Of a stretch of 13,348 nucleotides of DNA, positions 1 to 7,017 are shown in pieces; positions within the stretch are counted from its first letter, which is position 1, and the number at the start of each line of letters is the position of its first letter. A program made the translations under genes and the position numbers. The notes below the pieces were generated by a model, which was given only the letters and a program-made list of their open reading frames with translations, was not told where the DNA came from and did no database searches. Origin of the DNA: Bacteroidales bacterium (GTDB taxonomy: Bacteria > Bacteroidota > Bacteroidia > Bacteroidales > JAADJA01); NCBI GenBank assembly GCA_029933495.1, contig JAOZOC010000033.1, positions 1 to 13,348 of the forward strand, written 5' to 3'.

Positions 1-397
1 ATCCCACGCCGAGTCCGCATAAAACGCCACCGAAAATAGCAGACAAAAGGCCAACATCCTTGATAAGAGGCTCAACACCCCAAAAGAAGGTCAAAGTATC
101 CACAAACACTGCAGTTAAAACAAAACCGATTACAGTTTTTATTCCAAAGCGTGGCCCAAGAATTTTAATCCCTATTATAGTTAATGGTATATCAAATACC
201 AAAGCCATCAATCCGACAGGGGTCCCTAATAAATAATGAAGAATGATTGATATACCATAAACACCTCCTGGAACAAATTTATATGGTGTAATAAATAACA
301 CAAAGGCTGTTGAAAGGATAAATGATCCAACCACTATAAGACTATAGGCAACAAACCATTTCTTTGAGAATAACTTCTCTTTTACTAAAAATGCCAT
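1..397 (-). CDS. YitT-family integral membrane protein, 5' part only
   Basis: The reverse strand from the ATG at 395-397 stays open to the window edge, giving 132 codons of the N-terminal part; the C-terminus is outside the window. The product begins MAFLVKEKLFSKKWFVAYS and continues with several hydrophobic segments, at about residues 15-35, 48-75 and 83-130. These include the stretches PYKFVPGGVYGISIILHYL and TPVGLMALVFDIPL. A GG(V/A)xGIS loop followed by a G(T/I)PVG helix is typical of the YitT/DUF161 family of multi-pass inner-membrane proteins, which usually end in a cytoplasmic DUF2179 domain. The family's substrate and function are not established. The gene diverges from the T9SS cluster, and a consensus Bacteroidota promoter sits about 35 bases upstream of its start. 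Family assignment is from recognised motifs; no function is inferred. Confidence 0.82.
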   Translation of the reverse strand, partial: MAFLVKEKLFSKKWFVAYSLIVVGSFILSTAFVLFITPYKFVPGGVYGISIILHYLLGTPVGLMALVFDIPLTIIGIKILGPRFGIKTVIGFVLTAVFVDTLTFFWGVEPLIKDVGLLSAIFGGVLCGLGVG

Positions 398-433
398 TTT
401 ATTTAGATATTTTTGTTAAATATAAAAAGTGCG

Positions 434-463
434 CAAAAGTAATTTTATTGGATATATGTACAA
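434..463 (-). promoter_or_regulatory. Bacteroidota-type promoter for the yitT-like gene
   Basis: On the reverse strand, TACTTTTG (434-441) is an exact match to the TAnnTTTG -7 box of the Bacteroidota primary sigma factor. TTG of the -33 element lies at 461-463, inside a T-rich run, with a 19-base spacer, the usual distance. Transcription would start near 427, giving a leader of roughly 30 bases before the ATG at 397. This is the best-formed promoter in the window. Confidence 0.6.
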
Positions 464-685
464 AAAAAAAATCAAGACAACTTTTTCAACAATTTTAATG
501 TCTTTAAAAATAAGAATTATTATTTGATTTTTTTTCTTATAAACTAATTCTCAATTTTTAACGTTAATTGTTTTACAGTTAGGAGAAAGGAGAAAAATAG
601 TTATTAACAATCACAATAATAATTTATGTAATAAAAGTATTTGATTTTTTATAAAATTATAACATTTTTAAGTAAAATTACTGGT

Positions 686-694
686 TATATTTTG
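686..694 (+). promoter_or_regulatory. Possible -7 box for the T9SS cluster
   Basis: TATATTTTG resembles the Bacteroidota -7 box TAnnTTTG but has one extra base between TA and TTTG. No TTG is found at the expected -33 distance. It is the best candidate between 398 and 732 on the forward strand and would give a leader of about 30 bases. It is weak evidence and could be chance in such AT-rich DNA. Confidence 0.25.
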
Positions 695-731
695 CTTTTA
701 ATTTTTTTTATTAATTTAGCGACCTTTTAAA

Positions 732-1703
732 ATGAATTTAAGTCAGTTTAAAATATATATCGCAAGTGTTTTTGCACTATCCTTATTAGCCTCCGGTGCT
801 GTTATAGCGCAGCAGGAAGCTCAGTATGCCCATAATATGTTTCATAACACTGCAATCAACCCTGCCTTTGTCGGGAGTTTAAATGGAATTTGTGCTACCG
901 GACTTGCCAGACAGCAGTGGGTTGGGTTTAAAGATCAGAATGGGGATAAGATAGCACCGGAAACATATAGTATTTCTATTAATTCACCGATTAGTGTACT
1001 GCATGGAGGTATTGGAGGTACAGTTTATAGTGATAAGCTTGGGTTTTGGAATGAAATAGGCGTTTCACTTAGTTATGCTTATAGGGTGGACGTTGGCATG
1101 GGAAACCTCGGAATAGGTGTTAAGGTTGGATTTATTAACGGCAAAATTGATTTTTCAAAATTAATTGAGGGTGCCCTTGACCCTGATGACCCGTTACTTG
1201 CAGGAAAAGCTCAGGAAAGCGACATGCTTCTTGATTTTGGATTTGGCTTACATTATTTTATTCCAAATAAATTTTATGTCGGGCTATCATCTACAAGGTT
1301 ATCTGAATCAACATCACCTGGCGATATTCTGGCTTATAAAACAAAACGACATTATTATTTTTCAGCAGGCTACATTTTTACATTTCAAAATAATCCTTCC
1401 TGGGAAATTGATCCTTCAATATTGGTTAAATCAGATATAACAAAAACACAAATTGATATTGCTGCATTAGTTAAATACAATAATAAAGTATGGGCTGGCG
1501 TTAGCTATAGCACAATTAGAGTTGTTGACCCTTTGTCAATATTGGTTGGGCTTTCAATAAAGGATATAAAAATCGGGTATGCTTATACAATACCATCATC
1601 AAATCTGGGAAGTAGCGGAAGTCATGAAGTTATGGTTGGGTACTGCTTTAAAATTGATATGGACAGGGGTAGAAGGAGTTATAAAAATACAAGGTTCTTA
1701 TAG
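732..1703 (+). CDS. porP: PorP/SprF-family type IX secretion outer-membrane protein
   Basis: The 323-residue product has a signal peptide (residues 1-26, cleavage expected after AVIA, leaving an N-terminal Gln). It then shows the family landmarks: QYAHNMF (31-37) followed by NPAFVGS (43-49), and RQQWVGF (60-66). The rest alternates short amphipathic strands (for example GIGVKVGFING and LDFGFGLHYF), as expected for an outer-membrane beta barrel, and ends in a basic tail, NTRFL. PorP/SprF proteins are T9SS components or client-specific partners needed for secretion or surface attachment of cargo in P. gingivalis and F. johnsoniae. Genomes often carry many paralogues, but one directly upstream of gldKLMN is the porP position. 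The start is the first ATG in frame and gives a clean signal peptide. gldK follows after 91 bases, most likely in the same transcript. Whether this copy is the core PorP or a cargo-specific SprF cannot be told from sequence alone. Confidence 0.9.
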   Translation: MNLSQFKIYIASVFALSLLASGAVIAQQEAQYAHNMFHNTAINPAFVGSLNGICATGLARQQWVGFKDQNGDKIAPETYSISINSPISVLHGGIGGTVYSDKLGFWNEIGVSLSYAYRVDVGMGNLGIGVKVGFINGKIDFSKLIEGALDPDDPLLAGKAQESDMLLDFGFGLHYFIPNKFYVGLSSTRLSESTSPGDILAYKTKRHYYFSAGYIFTFQNNPSWEIDPSILVKSDITKTQIDIAALVKYNNKVWAGVSYSTIRVVDPLSILVGLSIKDIKIGYAYTIPSSNLGSSGSHEVMVGYCFKIDMDRGRRSYKNTRFL

Positions 1704-1794
1704 TCAATTGAAACAATTTTGATAATATAAAGTAAAAACATAGGATAATTTGGGTAAAGTAATTAAAGTTGATCAAAAAACATCACTATTAGAT

Positions 1795-3159
1795 ATGAGA
1801 CGTATTCTTTTTTATTTGGCCGGTTTATTATTTTTAGGAAGCTGTGGTAGCTCTGGAAACGGGGAACTTACAGGTGTGCAAGACAGAAAACCTTTTTATC
1901 AGCCTGACCCTTATGGAATGGCATATATTCCAATGGGAAGTTTTACAATTGGAGTGGGTGAGGATGATATTGCATACACTAAAATTTTTAAACCAAAAAC
2001 AGTTACGGTTAGTGCATTCTATATGGATGAAACCGAAATAACAAACAATGAATACAGGCAATTTGTTGAATGGGTTAGAGACTCTTTGGCGAGACAACTT
2101 CTTGGGGATGTTTTACCTGAAGATTTCCTTATTGAGGAGGATAAAAAAACAGGTGAAATGTATGACCCTCCTTTCCTTAACTGGAACACCAAAATAGACT
2201 GGAATGGTGAAGAGGAGAAAGATGTACTGGAAGAGCTTTTTCTGCCGGAAAATGAAAGATTCTTTAGGAAAAAGGAAATTGACACCAGAAAGCTGAATTA
2301 CAAATATTACTGGGTTGACCTAATGGCTGCCGCCAGGAAAGATTATTCGCAGGAAGGTGATCCAAAAACAGCTTCCCTTGCAAATCGCCCGCAGGGCTTG
2401 CAGGACAGGTCTGTTTATGTTAGAGAAGAGGAAATTAACATATATCCTGATACTTTAGTTTGGATTTATGATTACTCATATTCATTTAATGAACCTCTTA
2501 CACAAAAATATTTTTGGCATCCGGCATACGACAATTATCCTGTTGTAGGTGTAAACTGGAAACAGGCAAAGGCATTTAGCGTGTGGAGAACCGAACGAAA
2601 AAATAGTTGGCTTACTGGTAAAAAAGGACAGGCAAGTATTCATGACTATCGTTTGCCAACAGAGGCTGAATGGGAATGGGCAGCAAGAGGTGGCCACGAT
2701 TTCAGTCCTTATCCATGGGGTGGACCATACACAAGAAATGATAAAGGATGTTTCCTTGCAAACTTTAAACCACAGAGAGGTAATTACTCTGATGATGGTG
2801 GAATGACACCAATTATTGTAGCCCATTATCCTGCAAACGACTGGGGATTATATGATATGGCAGGAAACGTTGCTGAATGGACAGGAGATGCTTTTGATGA
2901 GTCTTCCTATAACTTTACCTGGGATTTAAACCCAAATTATCAGTATAATGCTGAAGATGCTGATCCTCCTGTTTTGAAAAGAAAAGTGATTAGGGGCGGT
3001 TCCTGGAAAGATATTGGTAACTTCCTTCAGGTTTCAAGCAGAACCTATGAATTTCAGGATACTGCTAAATCTTACATTGGCTTTAGATGTATCCAGCCAT
3101 TTCTGGGAAGACAAAAAGATGATAATCCGGCTAAAGCATCACATATTTATAAGAAGTAA
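1795..3159 (+). CDS. gldK: GldK/PorK, T9SS outer-membrane ring lipoprotein
   Basis: This 454-residue lipoprotein has an FGE-sulfatase (formylglycine-generating-enzyme-like) fold. With GldN it forms the periplasmic ring attached to the outer membrane that the GldLM motor contacts. The ATG at 1795 gives a compact lipoprotein signal: RR at 2-3, a hydrophobic core and lipobox LGSC with Cys17. An in-frame TTG at 1750 would add 15 polar residues in front of that signal, so it was not chosen. Fold motifs run in order: YIPMGSF near residue 40, FYMDETEITNNEYRQF near 75-90, YRLPTEAEWEWAARGG (285-300), WGLYDMAGNVAEW (350-362), RGGSW (400-404) and IGFRC near the end. A long charged insertion lies between about 95 and 240, as is usual for GldK. 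The cysteines that do catalysis in true FGE enzymes are absent from the segment after RGGSW, so a structural role is expected. gldL follows after 50 bases. Confidence 0.95.
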   Translation: MRRILFYLAGLLFLGSCGSSGNGELTGVQDRKPFYQPDPYGMAYIPMGSFTIGVGEDDIAYTKIFKPKTVTVSAFYMDETEITNNEYRQFVEWVRDSLARQLLGDVLPEDFLIEEDKKTGEMYDPPFLNWNTKIDWNGEEEKDVLEELFLPENERFFRKKEIDTRKLNYKYYWVDLMAAARKDYSQEGDPKTASLANRPQGLQDRSVYVREEEINIYPDTLVWIYDYSYSFNEPLTQKYFWHPAYDNYPVVGVNWKQAKAFSVWRTERKNSWLTGKKGQASIHDYRLPTEAEWEWAARGGHDFSPYPWGGPYTRNDKGCFLANFKPQRGNYSDDGGMTPIIVAHYPANDWGLYDMAGNVAEWTGDAFDESSYNFTWDLNPNYQYNAEDADPPVLKRKVIRGGSWKDIGNFLQVSSRTYEFQDTAKSYIGFRCIQPFLGRQKDDNPAKASHIYKK

Positions 3160-3209
3160 TAATAAAACCAATTTTTTAATCATAAATTATAATTCAATAT
3201 TAAATTGTT

Positions 3210-4394
3210 ATGGGAATTGCGAATATAGTTAAAAGTAAGGGATTTAAGAATTTTATGGCCAAGTTGTATGGCATTGGAGCTTCTGTGGTTATTCTTGGAG
3301 CCCTGTTTAAAATTAACCATTATCCGGGAGCCGATTATATGCTTATGGTGGGTCTTGGTACTGAGGCTATTATATTTTTCTTTTCTGCATTTGAACCTCC
3401 ACATATAGATCCTGACTGGAGTATGGTTTATCCTGAACTTGCAGGAATGTACCACGGAATATCAGATAATTTAGAAGATGACATGATTTCAAGGTCAGAT
3501 ACAAAAGGTCTCTCAGGAGAGCTGGATGGTATGCTTGCAGATGCTAAAGTCGGTCCGGAATTAATTGATAGTTTGGGAAAAGGATTAAACAAACTTAGTG
3601 AAAGTACAAATAAATTGAATGATATTTCAGATGCAGCAGTTGTAACAAATGAATTTACTGAAAAAGTGAAGACTGCGTCAGATAATGTTGGAATTCTTTC
3701 GGAGACGTACAACAAGCAAGCTGAAACAATAAATAAAGAAACTTTAGCATCTGAGGAGCATTTAAACTCATTAAAAACTGCTTCAACATCAGCTGACGGG
3801 CTTTCTGATGTGTATTCTCAGGCGTCCGATTCTCTTAAAAGTAACTTATCAGCAACAAGTGATTTTGACAATAGTGTAAAAGCTGCTTCCGAATCAGCCA
3901 AAGTACTTGCTGAAAACTACACGAAATCAGCGGAAGTTTTATCAAAATCAGCAGATGCACTTGACTTTACAAATCTGAAAGAAAATGATTATGGTGATCA
4001 GCTTAATAAAATTTCACAAAATCTTTCTTCGCTTAATGCTACTTACGAGATGCAACTTCAGAATTCAAAAGTACAAACTGAATCTTCAGGTAAGCTAAAT
4101 GAAACAATAAATCAATTTGTATCAAGTATGGGCAGTTCGATTGATAATACTGCAAAGTATCAGGAAAATCTTGTAGCTCTGAATGCTATATTTGAAAATC
4201 AAATGAAAGGAACTTCTGATCAGGTTGCAACAACAGCAAAACTAAAAGAGACATTAGATGGCTTCCTGGAAAAGCTAAATGAATCGGCTGATAAGACTGT
4301 TACATACAATAATGAACTTGACAATCTTGCTAAAAAAGTTGCTGCACTAAATACTGTTTATGGAAATATGCTTTCAGCAATGAATGTTAAATAA
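3210..4394 (+). CDS. gldL: GldL/PorL, T9SS motor inner-membrane protein with extended tail
   Basis: GldL is the proton-conducting part of the GldLM motor in the inner membrane. Two N-terminal membrane helices are visible, at about residues 17-33 and 42-61, joined by the conserved loop KINHYPGA (34-41). Helix 2 contains GLGTEAIIFFFSAFEPP, and Glu52 in it corresponds to the membrane Glu shown in F. johnsoniae (Glu49) to be needed for rotation. Residues 65-394 are predicted cytoplasmic, highly charged, Ser/Ala/Lys-rich and almost free of Pro after 116, which suggests a long helical coiled-coil. The total of 394 residues is clearly longer than the F. johnsoniae (about 215) and P. gingivalis (about 309) proteins. 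The extra length is made of repeats described separately. The first ATG directly precedes the conserved N-terminus, so the start is well supported. gldM follows after 53 bases. Confidence 0.95.
   Translation: MGIANIVKSKGFKNFMAKLYGIGASVVILGALFKINHYPGADYMLMVGLGTEAIIFFFSAFEPPHIDPDWSMVYPELAGMYHGISDNLEDDMISRSDTKGLSGELDGMLADAKVGPELIDSLGKGLNKLSESTNKLNDISDAAVVTNEFTEKVKTASDNVGILSETYNKQAETINKETLASEEHLNSLKTASTSADGLSDVYSQASDSLKSNLSATSDFDNSVKAASESAKVLAENYTKSAEVLSKSADALDFTNLKENDYGDQLNKISQNLSSLNATYEMQLQNSKVQTESSGKLNETINQFVSSMGSSIDNTAKYQENLVALNAIFENQMKGTSDQVATTAKLKETLDGFLEKLNESADKTVTYNNELDNLAKKVAALNTVYGNMLSAMNVK
3648..4361 (+). repeat. Heptad-spaced coiled-coil repeats inside gldL
   Basis: The GldL tail repeats a motif of the form L-(S/N/A)-x-x-(Y/F). 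Copies are LSETY (163-167), LSDVY (198-202), LAENY (233-237), LNATY (275-279), LNAIF (324-328) and LNTVY (380-384). The aromatic residues are 35, 35, 42, 49 and 56 residues apart, all multiples of seven. The first three units (residues 147-251) align over 35 residues without gaps, sharing K(T/A)AS, L-x-x-x-Y and A/S-E/D-x-(I/L/V) positions. Farther on, KLNETINQF (295-303) and KLKETLDGF (344-352) are exactly 49 apart, as are Tyr317 and Tyr366. Repeats appear to have grown by whole heptads, keeping the coiled-coil register. At the DNA level they are diverged. Confidence 0.85.
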
Positions 4395-4447
4395 AATAAT
4401 TAGTTTGCTAAAAACCAAATCTCACAAATTAATAATCGAATTAAGTA

Positions 4448-6055
4448 ATGGCAGGATATAAGGAAACCCCACGGCAAAAAATGATAGCCATGATGTATCT
4501 GGTGCTAACAGCACTTTTGGCTCTCAACGTGTCGAAACAGATTCTTGATGCTTTCCTTGTGGTGAATGAAAGTATGGAGGTAACTACTAAGAATTTCTCA
4601 CAAAAAATAGATGAAACATACGCCAAGTTTAATGAGCAGTATGCCTTAAATCCTGAAAAAGTCGGAAAATACTGGGATAAAGCAAAAGAGGTGCATAGAT
4701 TGTCAAACAGTATGATACAGTATCTTGACACTATAAAAACTACCGTTATTTCCAAAACAGAAGGTGTCCCTAAAAGTGTTGCAGATACAATAAAATTAGT
4801 TGATGTAGATAAAAAAGATAATTTTGATATACCAACCAATTATTTTATGGGGGGTGAAATTAAAAAAGGAGTAGCTTTTGATTTAAAAGATAGTATAATT
4901 AATTTCAGGCAAGAAGTTCTGAGTTTGGTAAAAGAGGAGGACAGGCCAACTTTTGATGCAAAACTCGGCCTCATAACAGATGGTGATTATCATGATGCTG
5001 ACAAGCAAAAACAAACCTGGGAACAGCATAATTTCTATCATACAATTTTAGCTGCCGACGTAGTGCTGTTAAATAAATTTAAAGCAGAAGTTTATAATGC
5101 CGAAGCGGATATTATCAATTATCTTTTTTCTTCTATTTCGGCACAGGATTTTAAGATTTCGGATGTTGCAGCTAAAGTAATACCTGAAAGTAAATATGTT
5201 TTTCAGGGTGAAGATTACGCAGCCGAAATACTTGTTGCTGCTGTTGACAACACTCAGAATCCGGAAGTGTATATTCTTGAAGGTGCTGATACACTGAAAG
5301 AGGCTGATATAGACCGGGCAAAAAAATATATAGGAGAAGCTGGTGTTGTAAAACTGGAGCTTCCGGCCAATAACATTGGTGAAAAGAAATATGCCGGACT
5401 TATTAAGCTAATGACACCAATGGGAATCCCAAGATATTATGGCTTTAAAAGTAATTATATTGTTGCAGAACCTTCTGCTACAATTTCACCAACAAAAATG
5501 AATGTTTTCTATCGGGGTGTTGATAACCCTGTTGCTATTTCAGCTTCGGGAAAATCAGATGCTCAGTTACAACCTGTAATTACTGCAGGAAGTCTTACAA
5601 GAAGTTCTGAAGGTGGTTGGATTGTTAAAAATATTCCAAATAGTGCCAATAAAGTTATCATTAAAGTTTATGCTGACGATCCCGGTGGGAAAAAATTTAT
5701 GGGTGAACAGGAATTCAGGATTAAACGTTTGCCTGACCCAATTGCTAAGGTACCTGGAACAAAAAGTGGTAAAATTGCAAAAAATCAAATGCTTGCAAAT
5801 GCCTTTTTAATGTGTAGGTTACCCGAATCTACAGACTTTGAATACCCCTTTAAAGTAACTGCTTTCACTATGATTGTCCCTTCTGGTGGCGGTTATGTTA
5901 ACCCTGAAAAAGCAACTAGTCAAATGTTCACAGCTAAGATGAAGAAATTAATTAAGGGAGCAAAAAGAGGAGATATAATTATTTTTAGGGATGTTAAAGT
6001 TAAAGGCCCGGAAGGCCCAAGAAGAATTGAAAATATTACTGTTGAAATTAAATAA
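4448..6055 (+). CDS. gldM: GldM/PorM, T9SS motor periplasm-spanning subunit
   Basis: The product has 535 residues, close to the family's usual 510-530. A short cytoplasmic N-terminus (MAGYKETPRQK) is followed by one membrane helix at about residues 12-31. The remainder is periplasmic, first helical (about 35-225) and then beta-rich Ig-like domains. The C-terminus has the family pattern of a Lys-rich stretch (KMKKLIKGAKRGD) followed by IIIFRDVKVKGPEGPRR. In known structures GldM is a dimer whose helix sits inside a GldL pentamer and whose four periplasmic domains reach the GldKN ring. Arg9 is present at the position that pairs with the GldL membrane Glu in the F. johnsoniae motor. The start ATG gives the canonical N-terminus. 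gldN begins 17 bases after the stop, so the two are almost certainly co-transcribed. Confidence 0.96.
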   Translation: MAGYKETPRQKMIAMMYLVLTALLALNVSKQILDAFLVVNESMEVTTKNFSQKIDETYAKFNEQYALNPEKVGKYWDKAKEVHRLSNSMIQYLDTIKTTVISKTEGVPKSVADTIKLVDVDKKDNFDIPTNYFMGGEIKKGVAFDLKDSIINFRQEVLSLVKEEDRPTFDAKLGLITDGDYHDADKQKQTWEQHNFYHTILAADVVLLNKFKAEVYNAEADIINYLFSSISAQDFKISDVAAKVIPESKYVFQGEDYAAEILVAAVDNTQNPEVYILEGADTLKEADIDRAKKYIGEAGVVKLELPANNIGEKKYAGLIKLMTPMGIPRYYGFKSNYIVAEPSATISPTKMNVFYRGVDNPVAISASGKSDAQLQPVITAGSLTRSSEGGWIVKNIPNSANKVIIKVYADDPGGKKFMGEQEFRIKRLPDPIAKVPGTKSGKIAKNQMLANAFLMCRLPESTDFEYPFKVTAFTMIVPSGGGYVNPEKATSQMFTAKMKKLIKGAKRGDIIIFRDVKVKGPEGPRRIENITVEIK

Positions 6056-6072
6056 AATTAAATACTATCGGT

Positions 6073-6930
6073 ATGAAATCAAAAGTTAATTTTTTAGTAC
6101 TGCTAGGACTACTTATTGGGATGGCATATACATCAGATGCTCAGATTCTTGATAGTCCACGCGATGGTGTTTTTGATGAGATAAACTTACCGGATAAAAA
6201 ACCTCTTTCATATTACCCTGTCAGGGAAGCTGATGTGGTATGGAGAAAAAGGATCTGGCGTATTATTGATCTTCGTCAAAAAATGAATCAACCCTTCTAT
6301 TATCCTGAAACCAGGCAGAAAGGAATGAAAAACTTTATGACTGTCCTTATGGATGCTCTTAGAGAAGGAACAATTACAGCCTATGACGCAACAAATGATG
6401 ACCAGTTTCTGGTTCCTATGACATATCAGGAAATAGAGAGTAAACTTACATCAACTGACACTATTCCTATTTATGACCCTAATAATCCTGATATCATTTT
6501 AAAATATGAAGTTTCCCAAAAGGATTTTGACCCTTCAACGGTTGATAGAATAAAACTAAAAGAAGATTGGTTTTTTGATAAACAAAGGTCTGTTATGGAT
6601 GTCAGAATACTTGGTATTTGTCCGGTGCAAACACTTAATGACGAACAAACCGGAGCTTTTATCGGTTTTGTAAATCTGTTTTGGATATATTTCCCTGAAG
6701 CAAGACCTATTTTTGCTAAGTCAGTTGTTTTTAACAGACAAAATAGTGCAATGAACCGTACATATGATGAGCTGTTTATGAACCGATTGTTCAGTAGTTA
6801 TATTTACAAAGATGACAATGTGTATGGCAGAGACATATCAGAATATGCTTTAGGCATGGATGCTCTTCTGGAGGCCCAGAGAATTAAAGGTGAAATTTCT
6901 GAATTCGAAAACGAACTTTGGGATTATTAA
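6073..6930 (+). CDS. gldN: GldN/PorN, T9SS periplasmic ring protein
   Basis: The 285-residue product is an exported GldN-family protein. A signal peptide spans residues 1-23, with cleavage expected after SDA and Gln24 as the new N-terminus. The conserved core EADVVWRKRIWRIIDLRQKM followed by NQPFYYP identifies the family. Later landmarks are LKEDWFFDKQRSVMDVRILGI and FWIYFPEAR. GldN binds GldK in the periplasmic ring at the outer membrane and contacts the tip of GldM. The gene lies 17 bases after gldM and is the last of the cluster: a strong terminator begins 19 bases after its stop codon. Unlike F. johnsoniae, no gldO paralogue follows. Confidence 0.95.
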   Translation: MKSKVNFLVLLGLLIGMAYTSDAQILDSPRDGVFDEINLPDKKPLSYYPVREADVVWRKRIWRIIDLRQKMNQPFYYPETRQKGMKNFMTVLMDALREGTITAYDATNDDQFLVPMTYQEIESKLTSTDTIPIYDPNNPDIILKYEVSQKDFDPSTVDRIKLKEDWFFDKQRSVMDVRILGICPVQTLNDEQTGAFIGFVNLFWIYFPEARPIFAKSVVFNRQNSAMNRTYDELFMNRLFSSYIYKDDNVYGRDISEYALGMDALLEAQRIKGEISEFENELWDY

Positions 6931-6949
6931 AATGTATTAGTTATAAAAG

Positions 6950-6979
6950 AAACTCTCCAGACCGGGGAGTTTTTTTTTG
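6950..6979 (+). terminator. Intrinsic terminator after gldN
   Basis: AAACTCTCC (6950-6958) pairs with GGGGAGTTT (6964-6972) through a five-base loop AGACC, giving a nine-pair stem with one G-U pair. The T run continues to 6978. It closes the porP-gldKLMN transcription unit and separates it from recG. Confidence 0.85.
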
Positions 6980-6991
6980 CCCTGTTTTTCG

Positions 6992-6999
6992 TACTTTTG
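6992..6999 (+). promoter_or_regulatory. -7 box of the recG promoter
   Basis: TACTTTTG is an exact match to the Bacteroidota -7 box TAnnTTTG. It lies 18 bases before the recG ATG and directly after the gldN terminator. The only nearby upstream TTG (6977-6979, in the terminator T run) is 12 bases away, shorter than the usual spacer, so the -33 element is poor. The short leader of about 10 bases would fit initiation without a Shine-Dalgarno. Confidence 0.45.
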
Positions 7000-7017
7000 C
7001 TTTTTAATTCCAAATGA

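Larger units (their letters stand above)
398..731. other. Divergent intergenic region, AT-rich, no gene seen
   Basis: This stretch of 334 bases separates the reverse-strand yitT-like gene from the forward T9SS cluster. It is extremely A/T-rich, with poly-A at 461-470 and poly-T runs near 527-535 and 704-711. No convincing ORF, RNA gene or strong hairpin is visible. It contains the reverse-strand promoter at 434-463 and a weak forward candidate near 686-694. A purine-rich patch at 581-598 and a 10-base palindrome TTAACGTTAA at 558-567 are present but are not clearly meaningful. Confidence 0.7.

Noticed and set aside
558..567. 10-base palindrome TTAACGTTAA in the divergent intergenic region
   Set aside because: Pairing stops after five base pairs each side. 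A palindrome of this size is expected by chance in a few hundred bases of AT-rich DNA, and no second copy was seen.
1704..1722. Weak inverted repeat (AATTG / CAATT) after the porP stop as a possible terminator
   Set aside because: The stem is only five A/T-rich pairs with a three-base loop and no T tract. gldK directly follows and is expected in the same transcript.
1750..1794. In-frame TTG start 45 bases upstream of the gldK ATG
   Set aside because: It would place 15 mostly polar residues before a compact lipoprotein signal peptide (RR, hydrophobic core, LGSC). The ATG at 1795 is the natural start.
2482..2826. Reverse-strand open frame of 114 codons inside gldK
   Set aside because: It lies entirely within conserved GldK fold motifs and its translation shows no family pattern; an antisense shadow.
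3648..3962. Possible minisatellite or recent DNA duplication in gldL (three 105-base units)
   Set aside because: The units are similar at the protein level but clearly diverged in nucleotides, so this is an old protein repeat rather than a recent tandem duplication.
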